A stretch of 64,000 nucleotides of DNA. Source: JBBQSN01 sp963825505. GTDB taxonomy: Bacteria; Actinomycetota; Actinomycetes; Actinomycetales; CAWJMD01. The position numbers and the translations under genes were made by a program. Below are positions 42,398 through 55,502 of the stretch, piece after piece; the stretch's first letter is position 1; every line of letters starts with the position of its first letter. Under the pieces are notes generated by a model. That model had not been told where the DNA came from. It searched no databases and was given only the letters and a program-made list of their open reading frames with translations. The DNA is taken from NCBI GenBank assembly GCA_963825505.1, contig CAWGTL010000017.1:1-64000 (forward strand), given 5' to 3'.

Positions 42398-43648
42398 TCA
42401 CCAGCCCAGCAACCTGCGGACCACCAGGTCCGCCAGCAACCGGCCGCGCCGGGTCAGCACCAGCCGACCCGGGGCGGCCGTTGCCGTTCCGGGCGGCTCC
42501 AGCAGGCCGTCGACCACCAGCTCCGGGACGACCTCGCCCGCCCCCGCAGGCAGGACGGCCGGGTCGAGTCCCTCGCGCAGCCGGATGCCGAGCAGCACCG
42601 CCTCGCTGCGTCGCGCATCGGCGTCGAGCACCTCGCGGGCCGCGGCGGGAGAGGTGGCGCCCGCCAGCCGCTTCGCCCACGCCGCAGGGTGCTTGACGTT
42701 CCACCACCGCACGCCGCCGACGTGGCTGTGCGCCCCGGGACCCACGCCCCACCAGTCGTCGCCGCGCCAGTAGGCCAGGTTGTGCCGGCACGCGGTGCCG
42801 TCGCCCCGGGCCCAGTTGCTCACCTCGTACCAGTCCAGGCCGGCCTCGCCGAGCGCCTCCTCGGCCAGCTCGTAGCGGGTGGCGAGCACGTCGGGATCGG
42901 GCTCGGGCACGCGGCCGCGGCGCACCTGCGCCGCCAGGGCGGTGCCCTCCTCCACCACGAGGGCGTAGGCCGAGACGTGGTCCGGCGCCAGGGAGGTCAC
43001 GGCGTCCAGGCTCGTCAGCCAGTCGGCGTCGGTCTCCCCCGGCGTGCCGTAGATGAGGTCCAGGCTCACCTGCAGCCCGGCGTCCCGCGCCCAGCCGACC
43101 ACCGACGGCAACCGTCGCGGGTCGTGCGTGCGGTCGAGCGTCGCCAGCACCGAGGGCACGGCCGACTGCATGCCGAACGACACCCGGGTGAACCCCCCGG
43201 CAGCCAGCTCGCCGAGCGACGCCGCGGTCACCGAGTCGGGGTTGGCCTCGGTGGTCACCTCGGCGCCGGGCACGAGGCCGAACCTCGATCGCACGCCGTC
43301 GAGGGCGCGCACGAGGTCGCCCGCGGCGAGCAGGGTGGGCGTGCCGCCACCGACGAACACCGTGGACACCTCCCGGTGCGGCAGGCCGGCGCGGCCGAGG
43401 ACCGTTGCGGCGAGGTCGATCTCGGTGAGCGCGGTGTCGGCCCAGCCGGCGGCAGAGGCACCCGGCAGCTCCGGCGGGCCCAGCTCGAGCGCGGTGTAGG
43501 TGTTGAAGTCGCAGTAGCCGCACCGGGTCGCGCAGAACGGCACGTGCAGGTAGACCCCGAGCGCCCGGTCCGCCGCACCCTCGACGACCTGCTCCGGCAG
43601 CGCGCCGTCGGCCGGCGCGGGGTCGCCGTCGGGCAGGGCGGAGGGCAT
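42398..43648 (-). CDS. hemW: Radical SAM protein HemW
   Basis: The radical SAM cluster motif CATRCGYCDF (CX3CX2C) is near residue 38, with FVGGGTPTLL and a C-terminal HemN-like region. Once called coproporphyrinogen oxidase-like, HemW is now taken as a haem-binding chaperone. ATG at 43648, 416 aa. It shares a short divergent promoter region with the NYN gene. Confidence 0.92.
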   Translation of the reverse strand: MPSALPDGDPAPADGALPEQVVEGAADRALGVYLHVPFCATRCGYCDFNTYTALELGPPELPGASAAGWADTALTEIDLAATVLGRAGLPHREVSTVFVGGGTPTLLAAGDLVRALDGVRSRFGLVPGAEVTTEANPDSVTAASLGELAAGGFTRVSFGMQSAVPSVLATLDRTHDPRRLPSVVGWARDAGLQVSLDLIYGTPGETDADWLTSLDAVTSLAPDHVSAYALVVEEGTALAAQVRRGRVPEPDPDVLATRYELAEEALGEAGLDWYEVSNWARGDGTACRHNLAYWRGDDWWGVGPGAHSHVGGVRWWNVKHPAAWAKRLAGATSPAAAREVLDADARRSEAVLLGIRLREGLDPAVLPAGAGEVVPELVVDGLLEPPGTATAAPGRLVLTRRGRLLADLVVRRLLGW

Positions 43649-43677
43649 CCGGCCATGGTCGCAGGCTCCCGAAGCCC

Positions 43678-43683
43678 TAGGGT
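43678..43683 (+). promoter_or_regulatory. -10 element of the NYN gene (leaderless)
   Basis: TAGGGT is 7 nt before the ATG at 43691. It is part of the palindrome CCCTAGGG (43675-43682), so the same bases offer TAGGGC to the hemW side. Confidence 0.6.
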
Positions 43684-43690
43684 GAGCGGC

Positions 43691-44263
43691 ATGAGCGAGC
43701 AGACCGGCGGGCGCACCACGTACCTGCTGATCGACGGCGAGAACATCGACGCCACCCTCGGCGCGAGCGTGCTCCAGCGCAGGCCGAACCCGGACGAGCG
43801 GCCGCGGTGGGAGCGGGTGCAGCAGTTCGCCGAGCAGACCTTCGGCAACCCGGTGAAGGGGCTGTTCTTCCTCGCCGCGCACTCCGAGACGCTGCCGATG
43901 TCGTTCGTGCAGGCGCTGCTCGCGATGAGCTACACCCCGATCCCGCTGTCCGGCGCACCCGGCCAGAAGGTCGTCGACATCGGTATCCAGCGCACGCTGG
44001 AGGCGCTGCTCGACCGCGACGGCGACATCCTGCTGGCGAGCCACGACGGCGACTTCCTGCCGCAGGTGCAGCAGCTGGTCGGCGGCGACCGCCGGATCGG
44101 CATGCTCGTGTTCAAGGAGTTCATGAACGCCGGCTTCGTCGGTCTGGCCCCGCAGGGGCTGGAGGTGTTCGACCTCGAGCGCGACGTCTCGGCGTTCACC
44201 AGCCCGCTGCCGCGCGTGCGGATCATCCCGATCGACGAGTTCGACCCGCTCCGCTACCTGTGA
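43691..44263 (+). CDS. NYN/PIN-like nuclease domain protein
   Basis: The PIN/NYN signature TTYLLIDGENIDATLG opens the protein; the acidic residues of VVDIGIQRTLEALLD and DGDILLASHDGDFLPQVQ complete a plausible metal site. Such proteins are putative RNases. 190 aa, no membrane segment. Leaderless start likely. Confidence 0.85.
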   Translation: MSEQTGGRTTYLLIDGENIDATLGASVLQRRPNPDERPRWERVQQFAEQTFGNPVKGLFFLAAHSETLPMSFVQALLAMSYTPIPLSGAPGQKVVDIGIQRTLEALLDRDGDILLASHDGDFLPQVQQLVGGDRRIGMLVFKEFMNAGFVGLAPQGLEVFDLERDVSAFTSPLPRVRIIPIDEFDPLRYL

Positions 44264-44345
44264 CGCGGGCACCGTCGTCGGACGACGGAGGGTCGCGGCC
44301 CCCTGGAGGGTCGAGAACCTCCATCGTCTGCGCGTCGGCGGCGGC

Positions 44346-45004
44346 TCAGTCCCGGGCGGGGGCGAGGTACGGCCGCATCGCCTCCGCGAGGTCGACCTCG
44401 CCGCGCGCGACCGCCTCGCGCAGCCCCGCGGTGCCGGAGCGGTCGCCGAGCGAGACCGCGGCCACGGTGACGCGGTGCGCGGGCCGGTGCACGACCTGCA
44501 CCTGGTCGCGGGCGCGCAGGCTGCCGGTGCGCAGCACCCGCAGGTAGGCGCCTGGCCGCCCCGCCGCCGAGAACCGGCGGTGCCAGTCCGGCTCGCGCAT
44601 CCGGTGGGTGAAGGTGGCGCAGGGCGTGCGCGGCATCGTCACCTCGAGCAGCGGACCGGTGCCGGCCTCGCCGACCTGCCAGCGCTCGCCCACCAGGGCG
44701 CCGTCGACGTCGACGCCCTCGGTGCGCAGGTTCTCGCCGAACAGACCCGGCACGACCTCGCGGTCGAGCGCGTCGGACCACCACGCCGCCGACTCCTGCG
44801 CATAGGCGTACACCGCCTTGTCCGGCCCGCCGTGGTGCCGCCGCGACACCTGGACGTCGCCGCGCAGGCCGAGTCGGTGCACCCGTACGGAGCCCTCGAC
44901 CGGGCGCTTGTCGATCGCGGAGATCCCCAGGTGGCCCGGGATCGGCACCAGCGCGTGCACCCGGCACACCTCGAGGAGGGTGCCGGGTGCCGCGTCGGCC
45001 GGGG

Positions 45005-45008
<4 letters not shown>
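44346..45008 (-). CDS. MOSC-domain protein
   Basis: MOSC domains (as in MoCo sulfurase C-terminal and YiiM) bind molybdenum cofactor or sulfur carrier. Seen here: DKRPVEGSVRVHRLGLRGDVQVSRRHHGGPDKAVYAY, and the conserved Cys in TMPRTPCATF. 220 aa, resembles YiiM-like proteins that reduce N-hydroxylated compounds. GTG overlaps the stop of the acyl-CoA synthetase. Confidence 0.88.
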
Positions 45009-46915
<1,907 letters not shown>

Positions 46916-47018
46916 CAGGACCTCCTCGTCCTCCTCGACCGCGCGGCCGAGGGTCGTGCAAGCCTAGGGGGCCCGGTGCACCCGTGTGCGTGGAACACGA
47001 CGACGCGCCGACCCGCGC

Positions 47019-47387
47019 TCACGGCGCCCCGCGCGGTTCGTCCGACGGCGCCAGCGACCCGGACAGCTCGTCGGTGACCAGCAGGTCGGTGCGCACCTGG
47101 CCGGCCCGGTAGGACGCCCGGCCGAGCATGGTGCCGGCCACGGGCGAGGTCACCATCTGCGCGAGCACGACCAGCAGCAGGACGGCGGTGGCGGCGAGGT
47201 CGCGCAGCACGAGCGCCAGGCCGGCGGCCACCAGGACGATCCCGAGCACCTGCGGCTTGGCGGCGGCGTGGATGCGGCTGAGCAGGTCGGGCAGCCGCAG
47301 CAGGCCCACGGCCGCCACGAGCGACAGCAGCGAACCCAGCAGCAGCAGGACGGCTCCTGCGAGGTCGAGCACCCCGGTCCAGGTCAC
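47019..47387 (-). CDS. mnhG: Mrp antiporter subunit G
   Basis: Three helices with the MnhG signature GLLRLPDLLSRIHAAAKPQVLG. A small subunit needed for the Mrp Na+/H+ antiporter complex. GTG start overlaps the mnhF stop. Last gene of the operon. Confidence 0.9.
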   Translation of the reverse strand: MTWTGVLDLAGAVLLLLGSLLSLVAAVGLLRLPDLLSRIHAAAKPQVLGIVLVAAGLALVLRDLAATAVLLLVVLAQMVTSPVAGTMLGRASYRAGQVRTDLLVTDELSGSLAPSDEPRGAP

Positions 47388-47683
47388 GACCCGCCCCCCG
47401 TCCCCGGGCTCTCCTCGGCCTCGACGTCGTCGCTGCCCGGGCTGAACCGCGCGACGGCGACCGACCCGACGAACCCGAGCAGGGTCGCCACGAGCAGCAG
47501 CGGCAGGTTCTCGGCCGTGCGCCGCACCGCGGCGTCGAGGGCGACGCCGCAGATCGCGATCGCCACCAGCACGTCGAACGCCAGCGCGCGGTCGAGCATC
47601 GTCGGCCCGATCGTCATCCGGGCCACCACGATCAGGGCCGCGACCCCGAGCAGCACGGCGCTCACCGCCACCACCGCGGTCAC
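47384..47683 (-). CDS. mnhF: Mrp antiporter subunit F
   Basis: 99 residues with three helices and the family segment GPTMLDRALAFDVLVAIAI. GTG overlaps mnhE; acidic tail (EAEESPGTG). Confidence 0.9.
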   Translation of the reverse strand: MTAVVAVSAVLLGVAALIVVARMTIGPTMLDRALAFDVLVAIAICGVALDAAVRRTAENLPLLLVATLLGFVGSVAVARFSPGSDDVEAEESPGTGGGS

Positions 47684-48249
47684 GGCGCCGCCTCCTGCGC
47701 CGGATCGGGGTGCGGCGTGCCGCCGAAGGCCCGCACGACACGGGCCTCCTGGGCCCAGACCCGTTCGCGCACCTGCTCGACGCCGGCGTCGTCGTGCACG
47801 TCGAGCGCGTGCAGGAACAGCGTGTGGCTGGCGCGGTGCGCCTCGACGACCACGCTGCCCGGCACCAGCGTGACGAGCTCGGCGACGGCGGTCAGCACGA
47901 TGTCGGACCCGGTGCGCAGCGGCACGGCCACCAGGGCGTTGCTCAGCCGGGAGCGCGGGGCCAGCGTGACCCGGACGACCTGCACGCTCGCGACCACCAC
48001 GTCGCGCACGAAGACCGCGACCAGCACGACCAGCGCGACCGGCCGCACCCGCGCCCGCAGGCGCAGCGGCGGCAGCGGGAACACCACGCACACCGTGAGC
48101 GCGACGAGGACGCCGCCGACCAGCGACAGCAGCGTCCAGGTGCCCCACAGCACCCACCACACCGCGGTGAGGAAGACGACGGTCGGCCACTGCACGGCCC
48201 GGTACCGCGAGGGCCGCCCGTCCGGTGCGCGGCGGGTGCGCGGGCTCAC
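47680..48249 (-). CDS. mnhE: Mrp antiporter subunit E
   Basis: Two or three helices at the start (VVFLTAVWWVLWGTWTLLSLVGGVLVALTVCVVF), then the conserved VLTAVAELVTLVPGSVVVE region. 189 aa. Overlaps mnhD and mnhF. Confidence 0.9.
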   Translation of the reverse strand: MSPRTRRAPDGRPSRYRAVQWPTVVFLTAVWWVLWGTWTLLSLVGGVLVALTVCVVFPLPPLRLRARVRPVALVVLVAVFVRDVVVASVQVVRVTLAPRSRLSNALVAVPLRTGSDIVLTAVAELVTLVPGSVVVEAHRASHTLFLHALDVHDDAGVEQVRERVWAQEARVVRAFGGTPHPDPAQEAAP

Positions 48250-49964
48250 GGCCGGCTCCCGGGGTCGACGGCGGTGAGGTAGGGCGCGCGGGAGCGCAGG
48301 TCGTCGGCGGCGCGGTCGGTGTAGGCCACGAGCGGACCGGCCACGAGGGTGATCGCCAGGCTCGCCAGCACCAGCCCTGCCGTCGCGGCGACCATCAGGG
48401 TGGGCAGCCGCGACGGCAGCGCGCCGGCCTCGAGCAGCTGGTGCAGGTCGCGCTCGGACGACTCGCCGTCGGCCACGCGCCGGGCCTCTTCGAGGTCGGC
48501 ACGCCCGAACGCGACGCTGCCGACGTGCACGTGGTCGCGGTGCTGCACCATCGCCGGCACGGGTTCGGCGTCCTCGTGCTCGCGCTCGTCGGGACCGGAC
48601 AGCAGGCGGGCCATCTCGTGCGCCTGCTCCGGGGAGCGCCAGAAGGCCAGCGCCCAGGTCTTCGCGACGGCGTACAGGGTCAGCAGGCTGGTCAGGGTGC
48701 CGCCGGCCACCACCACCAGCGCCAGCGCCGAGCCCTGCTCCAGGCCGGCCTGCAGCAGCCCGACCTTGCCGAGGAACCCCGACATCGGCGGGATGCCGGC
48801 CAGGTTCATCGCGGGGACGAAGAACAGCACTCCGAGCAGCGGCGCGAGACGGGCCAGCCCGCCGAGCCGGAGCAGGGCGGTGCTGCCGGCCCGTCGCTCG
48901 ATCAGCCCGACGACGAGGAACAGCGCGGTCTGGATGGTGATGTGGTGCGCCACGTAGAACACCGCACCCGAGACGCCCGCGGCCGTGCCGAGCCCGACGC
49001 CGAGCACCATGTAGCCGATGTGGCTCACCAGCGTGAACGAGAGCATCCGCTTGATGTCGGACTGCGCCACCGCACCGAGGATGCCCACCAGCATGGTGAG
49101 CAGCGCCGCCCACAGCAGCAGGTCGGTGAGCGGGCTCTCGGGGAACAGCAGCGTCTGGGTGCGGATGACGGCGTAGACGCCGACCTTGGTGAGCAGGCCG
49201 GCGAAGACGGCTGTCACCGGGGCCGGCGCGGTCGGGTAGCTGTCCGGCAGCCACAGCGAGAGCGGGAACACCGCGGCCTTGATGGCGAACGTCGTCAGGA
49301 GCAGCAGCTGGAGCACGAGCGCGACGGCCGGGGGGACGTCGTCGACGCGCTCGGCGATCTGAGCGAGGTTGAGCGTGCCGACGGCCGCGTAGGCGGTGGC
49401 CAGGGCGGTGAGGAAGAGCATCGACGACACCATGTTGACGACGACGTAGATCGTCCCGGCGCGCACGCGGGCCGCGGTGCCGCCCAGGGTCAGCAGCACG
49501 TAGCTGGCGAACAGCAGCATCTCGAAGCTGACGAACAGGTTGAACAGGTCGCCGGCCAGGAAGGCGTTCGCGACGCCGGCCACCAGGGTGAGGAACGTCG
49601 GGTGGTAGATCGAGACCGGGGTCTTGTCGGCGCCCTTGGCCGCGCCCGCGCGCTCGTCGCCGACGCCCTGCCCGATGGAGTAGAGCAGCACGGCCAGGGT
49701 CACCACGGACGACACCAGCAGCATCAGCGCGGCGAGCCGGTCGGCCACCAGCGCGATGCCGAGGCCCTCCCAGCCGCCGAGCCACACCACCTGCGGGCCG
49801 TCGCGGTCGGCGGCGGCGAGCAGCAGCGCGGCCACGACGACGACGGCCGCGAGCACGACGGTGCTCACCACCCGCTGGGCCCGCGGCCAGCGGTAGAGCA
49901 TCAGGGTGGCTCCGGTGCCGAGCAGGGGCAGGATCACGGGGAGCGGCACGAGGGCGTTGCTCAC
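48246..49964 (-). CDS. mnhD: Mrp antiporter subunit D
   Basis: A NADH-quinone oxidoreductase ND4/5-like polytopic subunit (about 14 helices). The family shows FLAGDLFNLFVSFEMLLFASYVLL, SDIKRMLSFTLVSHIGYMVLG and PPMSGFLGKVGL. 572 aa with a soluble acidic insertion before the last helices. GTG start overlaps mnhC. Confidence 0.92.
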   Translation of the reverse strand: MSNALVPLPVILPLLGTGATLMLYRWPRAQRVVSTVVLAAVVVVAALLLAAADRDGPQVVWLGGWEGLGIALVADRLAALMLLVSSVVTLAVLLYSIGQGVGDERAGAAKGADKTPVSIYHPTFLTLVAGVANAFLAGDLFNLFVSFEMLLFASYVLLTLGGTAARVRAGTIYVVVNMVSSMLFLTALATAYAAVGTLNLAQIAERVDDVPPAVALVLQLLLLTTFAIKAAVFPLSLWLPDSYPTAPAPVTAVFAGLLTKVGVYAVIRTQTLLFPESPLTDLLLWAALLTMLVGILGAVAQSDIKRMLSFTLVSHIGYMVLGVGLGTAAGVSGAVFYVAHHITIQTALFLVVGLIERRAGSTALLRLGGLARLAPLLGVLFFVPAMNLAGIPPMSGFLGKVGLLQAGLEQGSALALVVVAGGTLTSLLTLYAVAKTWALAFWRSPEQAHEMARLLSGPDEREHEDAEPVPAMVQHRDHVHVGSVAFGRADLEEARRVADGESSERDLHQLLEAGALPSRLPTLMVAATAGLVLASLAITLVAGPLVAYTDRAADDLRSRAPYLTAVDPGSRP

Positions 49965-50449
49965 GGCTGGTCCCCCGCCGTCCGCAGCTCGTCCCGCTCG
50001 CTCCCGGCTGCCTCCGTCCCGTCGTCCTCGACCGGGTCGTCGTCCTCCTGGCCGTCGGTGGTGAGGTCGTAGCTGTCGGACGTGGCGTCGTCGAGCGCGA
50101 GCCGCCGGATCCGGCCGTCCTCCACGTCGTCCTGCACGTCGTCGTGGGAGTTGAGCTGCCAGCTGCGGTGCGCCATCGCGAGCAGGAACGCCACGGTCCC
50201 GAGGGTGATGACGATCGCGGTGAGGACGAGCGCCTGCGGCAGCGGGTCGCTCATGTCGGCCGGGTCGGCCGAGCCGTAGAAGGGCGACTCGCCGGCCGGC
50301 CCGGACGCCAGCAGGAACATCAGGTTGATCCCGTTGCTCAGCAGCACCAGGCCGACCAGGACGCGGGTCAGGCTGCGCTCGAGCAGCAGGTAGACCCCGC
50401 AGCCGCTCATCGCGGCGCAGGCGACCACCAGGGTGAGGTTGACCTCCAT
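49961..50449 (-). CDS. mnhC: Mrp antiporter subunit C
   Basis: NuoK-like subunit: three helices in the first 115 residues (YLLLERSLTRVLVGLVLLSNGINLMFLL, PLPQALVLTAIVITLGTVAFLLAM), then an acidic tail of about 50 residues longer than usual. ATG overlaps the mnhA stop. Confidence 0.91.
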   Translation of the reverse strand: MEVNLTLVVACAAMSGCGVYLLLERSLTRVLVGLVLLSNGINLMFLLASGPAGESPFYGSADPADMSDPLPQALVLTAIVITLGTVAFLLAMAHRSWQLNSHDDVQDDVEDGRIRRLALDDATSDSYDLTTDGQEDDDPVEDDGTEAAGSERDELRTAGDQP

Positions 50450-53337
50450 CAGGCCCCGCCCCCCGCGGTCTCGCGCTCGGCGCGCACGATCTGGCGGTCG
50501 AGCCGCGAGCCGAAGGTGCGCAGCAGGTCGAGGACGAGGCCGACGACCACGAGGTAGACGCCGACGTCGAACCCGACCGACGACACCAGGTGCACCTCGC
50601 CGACCAGCGGCACGTCGAGGTACACGTCGGCCGTCTGCAGCACCGTGCCGCCGACCAGGGTCGGCCCGAGCCCGGAGAGCGCCGCGACGAACAGCCCGGT
50701 GCCGATCAGCACGCCGGCGTCGACCGGTGCGGCCTCGTCCAGCTCGTACCGGCCGCCGACGAGGTACCGCACCATCAGCGCGAGCCCGAGGACCATGCCG
50801 GCCGCGAAGCCGCCGCCGGGGCGGTTGTGCCCCGCGAGCAGCAGGTAGACCGAGAACACCACCACCGAGTGGAAGGTGAGGCGCGTGACCACCTCGAACA
50901 CGATCGAGCGGCGGTCGGGGCTGAGCGTGCGCGAGCCCGGCAACCAGACCCGGCGCCCCGCGGTGGTGGGGAGCTTCTCGACGCCCTCCGGGTAGGGGAT
51001 GTCGCGCACCCGCCGGATGCCCGCGGTGCGGCTGTCGAGGAAGATCAGGCTCGCCACGCCGGTGGCCGCGGCCACCAGGACGGAGATCTCCCCGAAGGTG
51101 TCCCAGGCGCGGATGTCGACCAGCGTCACGTTGACGACGTTGCGGCCGTAGCCCTCCACGTACGCCATCTCCGGGAACGTGTCCGAGATCGGGGTGGCCG
51201 TGCGCGCCGCGGCGGCCACGACGACGAAGCCGGCCACCGCGAGGCCGACGGCCGTGGCCAGCGCCATCCGCCAGTACCGGGTGACCCGGAGCGGCCGGTC
51301 GGTGAAGTAGTCGGGCAGCCGGCGCAGCACCAGCACGAAGACGACCAGGCTGACGGTCTCGACCAGCACCTGGGTCAGAGCGATGTCGGGAGCGCCGTGC
51401 AGCAGGAACAGCACCGCGCACCCGTACCCCGTGACGCCGGCCAGCACCACGGCCCGCAGCCGCCGCCGCGAGCGCACCGTCATCACCGCGGCCGCCACCA
51501 TCACCACCGCCACGACCGGCTGGCCGGCCCGGTCCCACGGCACGAACGACACCGGAGTGGTGCCACCGGTGACCAGGCCGTGCACGAGCGCGCCCCCCGG
51601 CAGCGCGAGCAGCACCGCGAGCACGACCGCGAGGTACGCCGAGACCGAGCCGCGCTGGAACGCGGCGGTGACCTCCACCGCCGACCGGTCGACGAGCCGC
51701 ATCCCGAACCGGTACGCGCGCTCGGCCGTGAACGGCACCGCGTGCCGGGCCTGCCAGCGGCACACCGGCTCGCGGACGAGGAACACGCCCACGCCCACCG
51801 CGACGCTCACGGCGGACAGCAGCAGCGGCAGCCCGAGCCCGTGCCACAGCGCGAGGTGCTCGTCGTGGCCGCCGGACGGCAGCAGGTCGGCGTACGGCGA
51901 CAGCAGCGGCGTGAGCAGCGCGCCCGCGCCGCCGAGCCCGAGCCCGAGCGCCGCGAGCAGCACCGGGGCCGCGGCGAACGGCGGCCGCAGCGGGCGCACC
52001 GGGGTGGGCGGCACGCCCGGCTTGGTGGCGAAGGCACCCCACAGGAACCGCGCGGTGTAGGCGACGGTGAGCGCCGACCCGGCGACCAGCGCCACCAGCA
52101 CGAGGGTGCCCGACCAGGCCGGTACGCCCGGGGTCTCGCCGTCGGCCAGGTGGAGCAGCGAGGTGAACAGGGTCTCCTTGCCGACGAAGCCCAGCAACGG
52201 CGGCAGCCCGGCCATCGAGGCGCCGGCGAGCGCCGCCGCCACCGCCACCGCGGGGAGCTGCCGTCCGACGCCGGAGAGCTTGTGCACGTCGCGGGTGCCC
52301 GTCAGGGTGTCGACGACGCCGACGACGAGGAACAGCGTGGCCTTGAACAGCGCGTGCGCCAGGAGCACCGCGGTGCCGGCGAGCGCGGCCGTCCGGCTGC
52401 CGATCGAGAGCACCACCATCAGGAACCCGAGCTGGCTGACCGTGCCGTAGGCGAGCAGCAGCTTGACGTCGACCTGGCGCAGCGCCCGCCAGCCGCCGAC
52501 GAGCATCGTCAGGGTGCCGAGGGTGAGCAGCGTGAGGTGCCAGCCGGGGACGCCCGAGAACGCCGGTGCGAGCAGCGCCACCAGGTACAGGCCGGCCTTC
52601 ACCATCGACGCGGCGTGCAGGTAGGCGCTCACGGGAGTCGGGGCGGCCATCGCGCCGGGGAGCCAGAAGTGCAGCGGCACCTGGGCCGACTTGCTCAGGG
52701 CGCCGACCAGGATCAGCAGCACGGCGACGGTGGTGGCGGTGCCGGACGGCGGGTCGGCCACGATGGCGCTGATCCGGTGGGTGCCGGCCTGCTGTCCCAG
52801 CACCAGCATCCCGACGAACATCACCAGCCCCCCGAGGGTGGTGACCACCAGGGCCTCCATCGCGGCCAGCCGGCTCGCCCGCTTGGTCGGGTCGAACCCG
52901 ATGAGCAGGAACGAGAAGATCGTCGTCAGCTCCCAGAACACGAACAGCACCAGCAGGTCGTCGGCCAGGACCAGTCCGAGCATCGCGCCGACGAAGGCGG
53001 TGAAGCTGCTGGTGAACCCGACCAGACCGGGGGTGGAGTCGCTGAAGTACCAGGTGCAGTAGGCCATCACGAGCGTGCCGATGCCGGCGACGACGAGCAC
53101 CATCACCCACTGCAGCGTGCCCATCGCGAGCGCCAGCTCGATCCCGAGTCCCGGTACCCAGCGGACCACCTCGGTGGGGCCGCGGCCGTCGGCGACCCGG
53201 CCGGTCCACCACAGCGCCCAGCCGGTGGTGACCAGCGGCACCAGCGCGAGGACGAGGAACGCGCGCCGTCCGAGCCGTCGCACGAGCAGGGGCGCGGTCG
53301 CCGCGGCCACCAGGTGTGCGACGACGAGCGCGAGCAC
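50449..53337 (-). CDS. mnhA: Mrp antiporter fused subunit A/B
   Basis: The ND5-like main part (LMFVGMLVLGQQ..., LLAYGTVSQLGFLMVVL, GLPPLLGFVGKETLFTS) is followed by the MrpA C-terminal domain (DUF4040, ALTQVLVETVSLVVFVLVLRRLPDYF) and an MnhB domain (GGGFAAGMVLGLALMVRYLVGG). 962 aa, the fused AB form typical of actinobacteria. GTG start. First gene of the operon; the complex exchanges Na+ for H+ and supports pH and salt tolerance. Confidence 0.94.
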   Translation of the reverse strand: MLALVVAHLVAAATAPLLVRRLGRRAFLVLALVPLVTTGWALWWTGRVADGRGPTEVVRWVPGLGIELALAMGTLQWVMVLVVAGIGTLVMAYCTWYFSDSTPGLVGFTSSFTAFVGAMLGLVLADDLLVLFVFWELTTIFSFLLIGFDPTKRASRLAAMEALVVTTLGGLVMFVGMLVLGQQAGTHRISAIVADPPSGTATTVAVLLILVGALSKSAQVPLHFWLPGAMAAPTPVSAYLHAASMVKAGLYLVALLAPAFSGVPGWHLTLLTLGTLTMLVGGWRALRQVDVKLLLAYGTVSQLGFLMVVLSIGSRTAALAGTAVLLAHALFKATLFLVVGVVDTLTGTRDVHKLSGVGRQLPAVAVAAALAGASMAGLPPLLGFVGKETLFTSLLHLADGETPGVPAWSGTLVLVALVAGSALTVAYTARFLWGAFATKPGVPPTPVRPLRPPFAAAPVLLAALGLGLGGAGALLTPLLSPYADLLPSGGHDEHLALWHGLGLPLLLSAVSVAVGVGVFLVREPVCRWQARHAVPFTAERAYRFGMRLVDRSAVEVTAAFQRGSVSAYLAVVLAVLLALPGGALVHGLVTGGTTPVSFVPWDRAGQPVVAVVMVAAAVMTVRSRRRLRAVVLAGVTGYGCAVLFLLHGAPDIALTQVLVETVSLVVFVLVLRRLPDYFTDRPLRVTRYWRMALATAVGLAVAGFVVVAAAARTATPISDTFPEMAYVEGYGRNVVNVTLVDIRAWDTFGEISVLVAAATGVASLIFLDSRTAGIRRVRDIPYPEGVEKLPTTAGRRVWLPGSRTLSPDRRSIVFEVVTRLTFHSVVVFSVYLLLAGHNRPGGGFAAGMVLGLALMVRYLVGGRYELDEAAPVDAGVLIGTGLFVAALSGLGPTLVGGTVLQTADVYLDVPLVGEVHLVSSVGFDVGVYLVVVGLVLDLLRTFGSRLDRQIVRAERETAGGGA

Positions 53338-53406
53338 GGTTCGGCCTCTCGGTCGGGGGAGGTCGGAGACCCCATCCTAGGGACGGGGTGCGCGGCGCCG
53401 CGGCCG

Positions 53407-55248
<1,842 letters not shown>

Positions 55249-55399
55249 CGGGGACACGGTGGGAGCTACCTCGCGGTGGGTGAGACGGTGGGCCGCCCGC
55301 GGGGTGCGCGTGCGGCAGCGGTCATCGTCCCACGCCCGGACCCGGCTCTCGCACGTGCCGCCGTCGTCGCAGGCCGCCGCCACGTCGAGTGTGACCCGC

Positions 55400-55427
55400 G
55401 GGCGCGACACGCCGGCGTGTCGCGCCC
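55400..55427. repeat. Perfect 28-bp palindrome between lepA and the second diguanylate cyclase gene
   Basis: GGGCGCGACACGCC is followed without spacer by its exact reverse complement. No T-run follows on either strand. It lies 75 bp after the cyclase stop and about 150 bp before the lepA start, so it could be a terminator-like hairpin or a protein-binding site. Confidence 0.85.
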
Positions 55428-55502
55428 ACGGTTCCCACTCGAGGCTCGGGTGGGGGTGTGGGCGCGGTGGCGACCCTCCGTCCCGGGTGTCCGCGACGGG
55501 CG

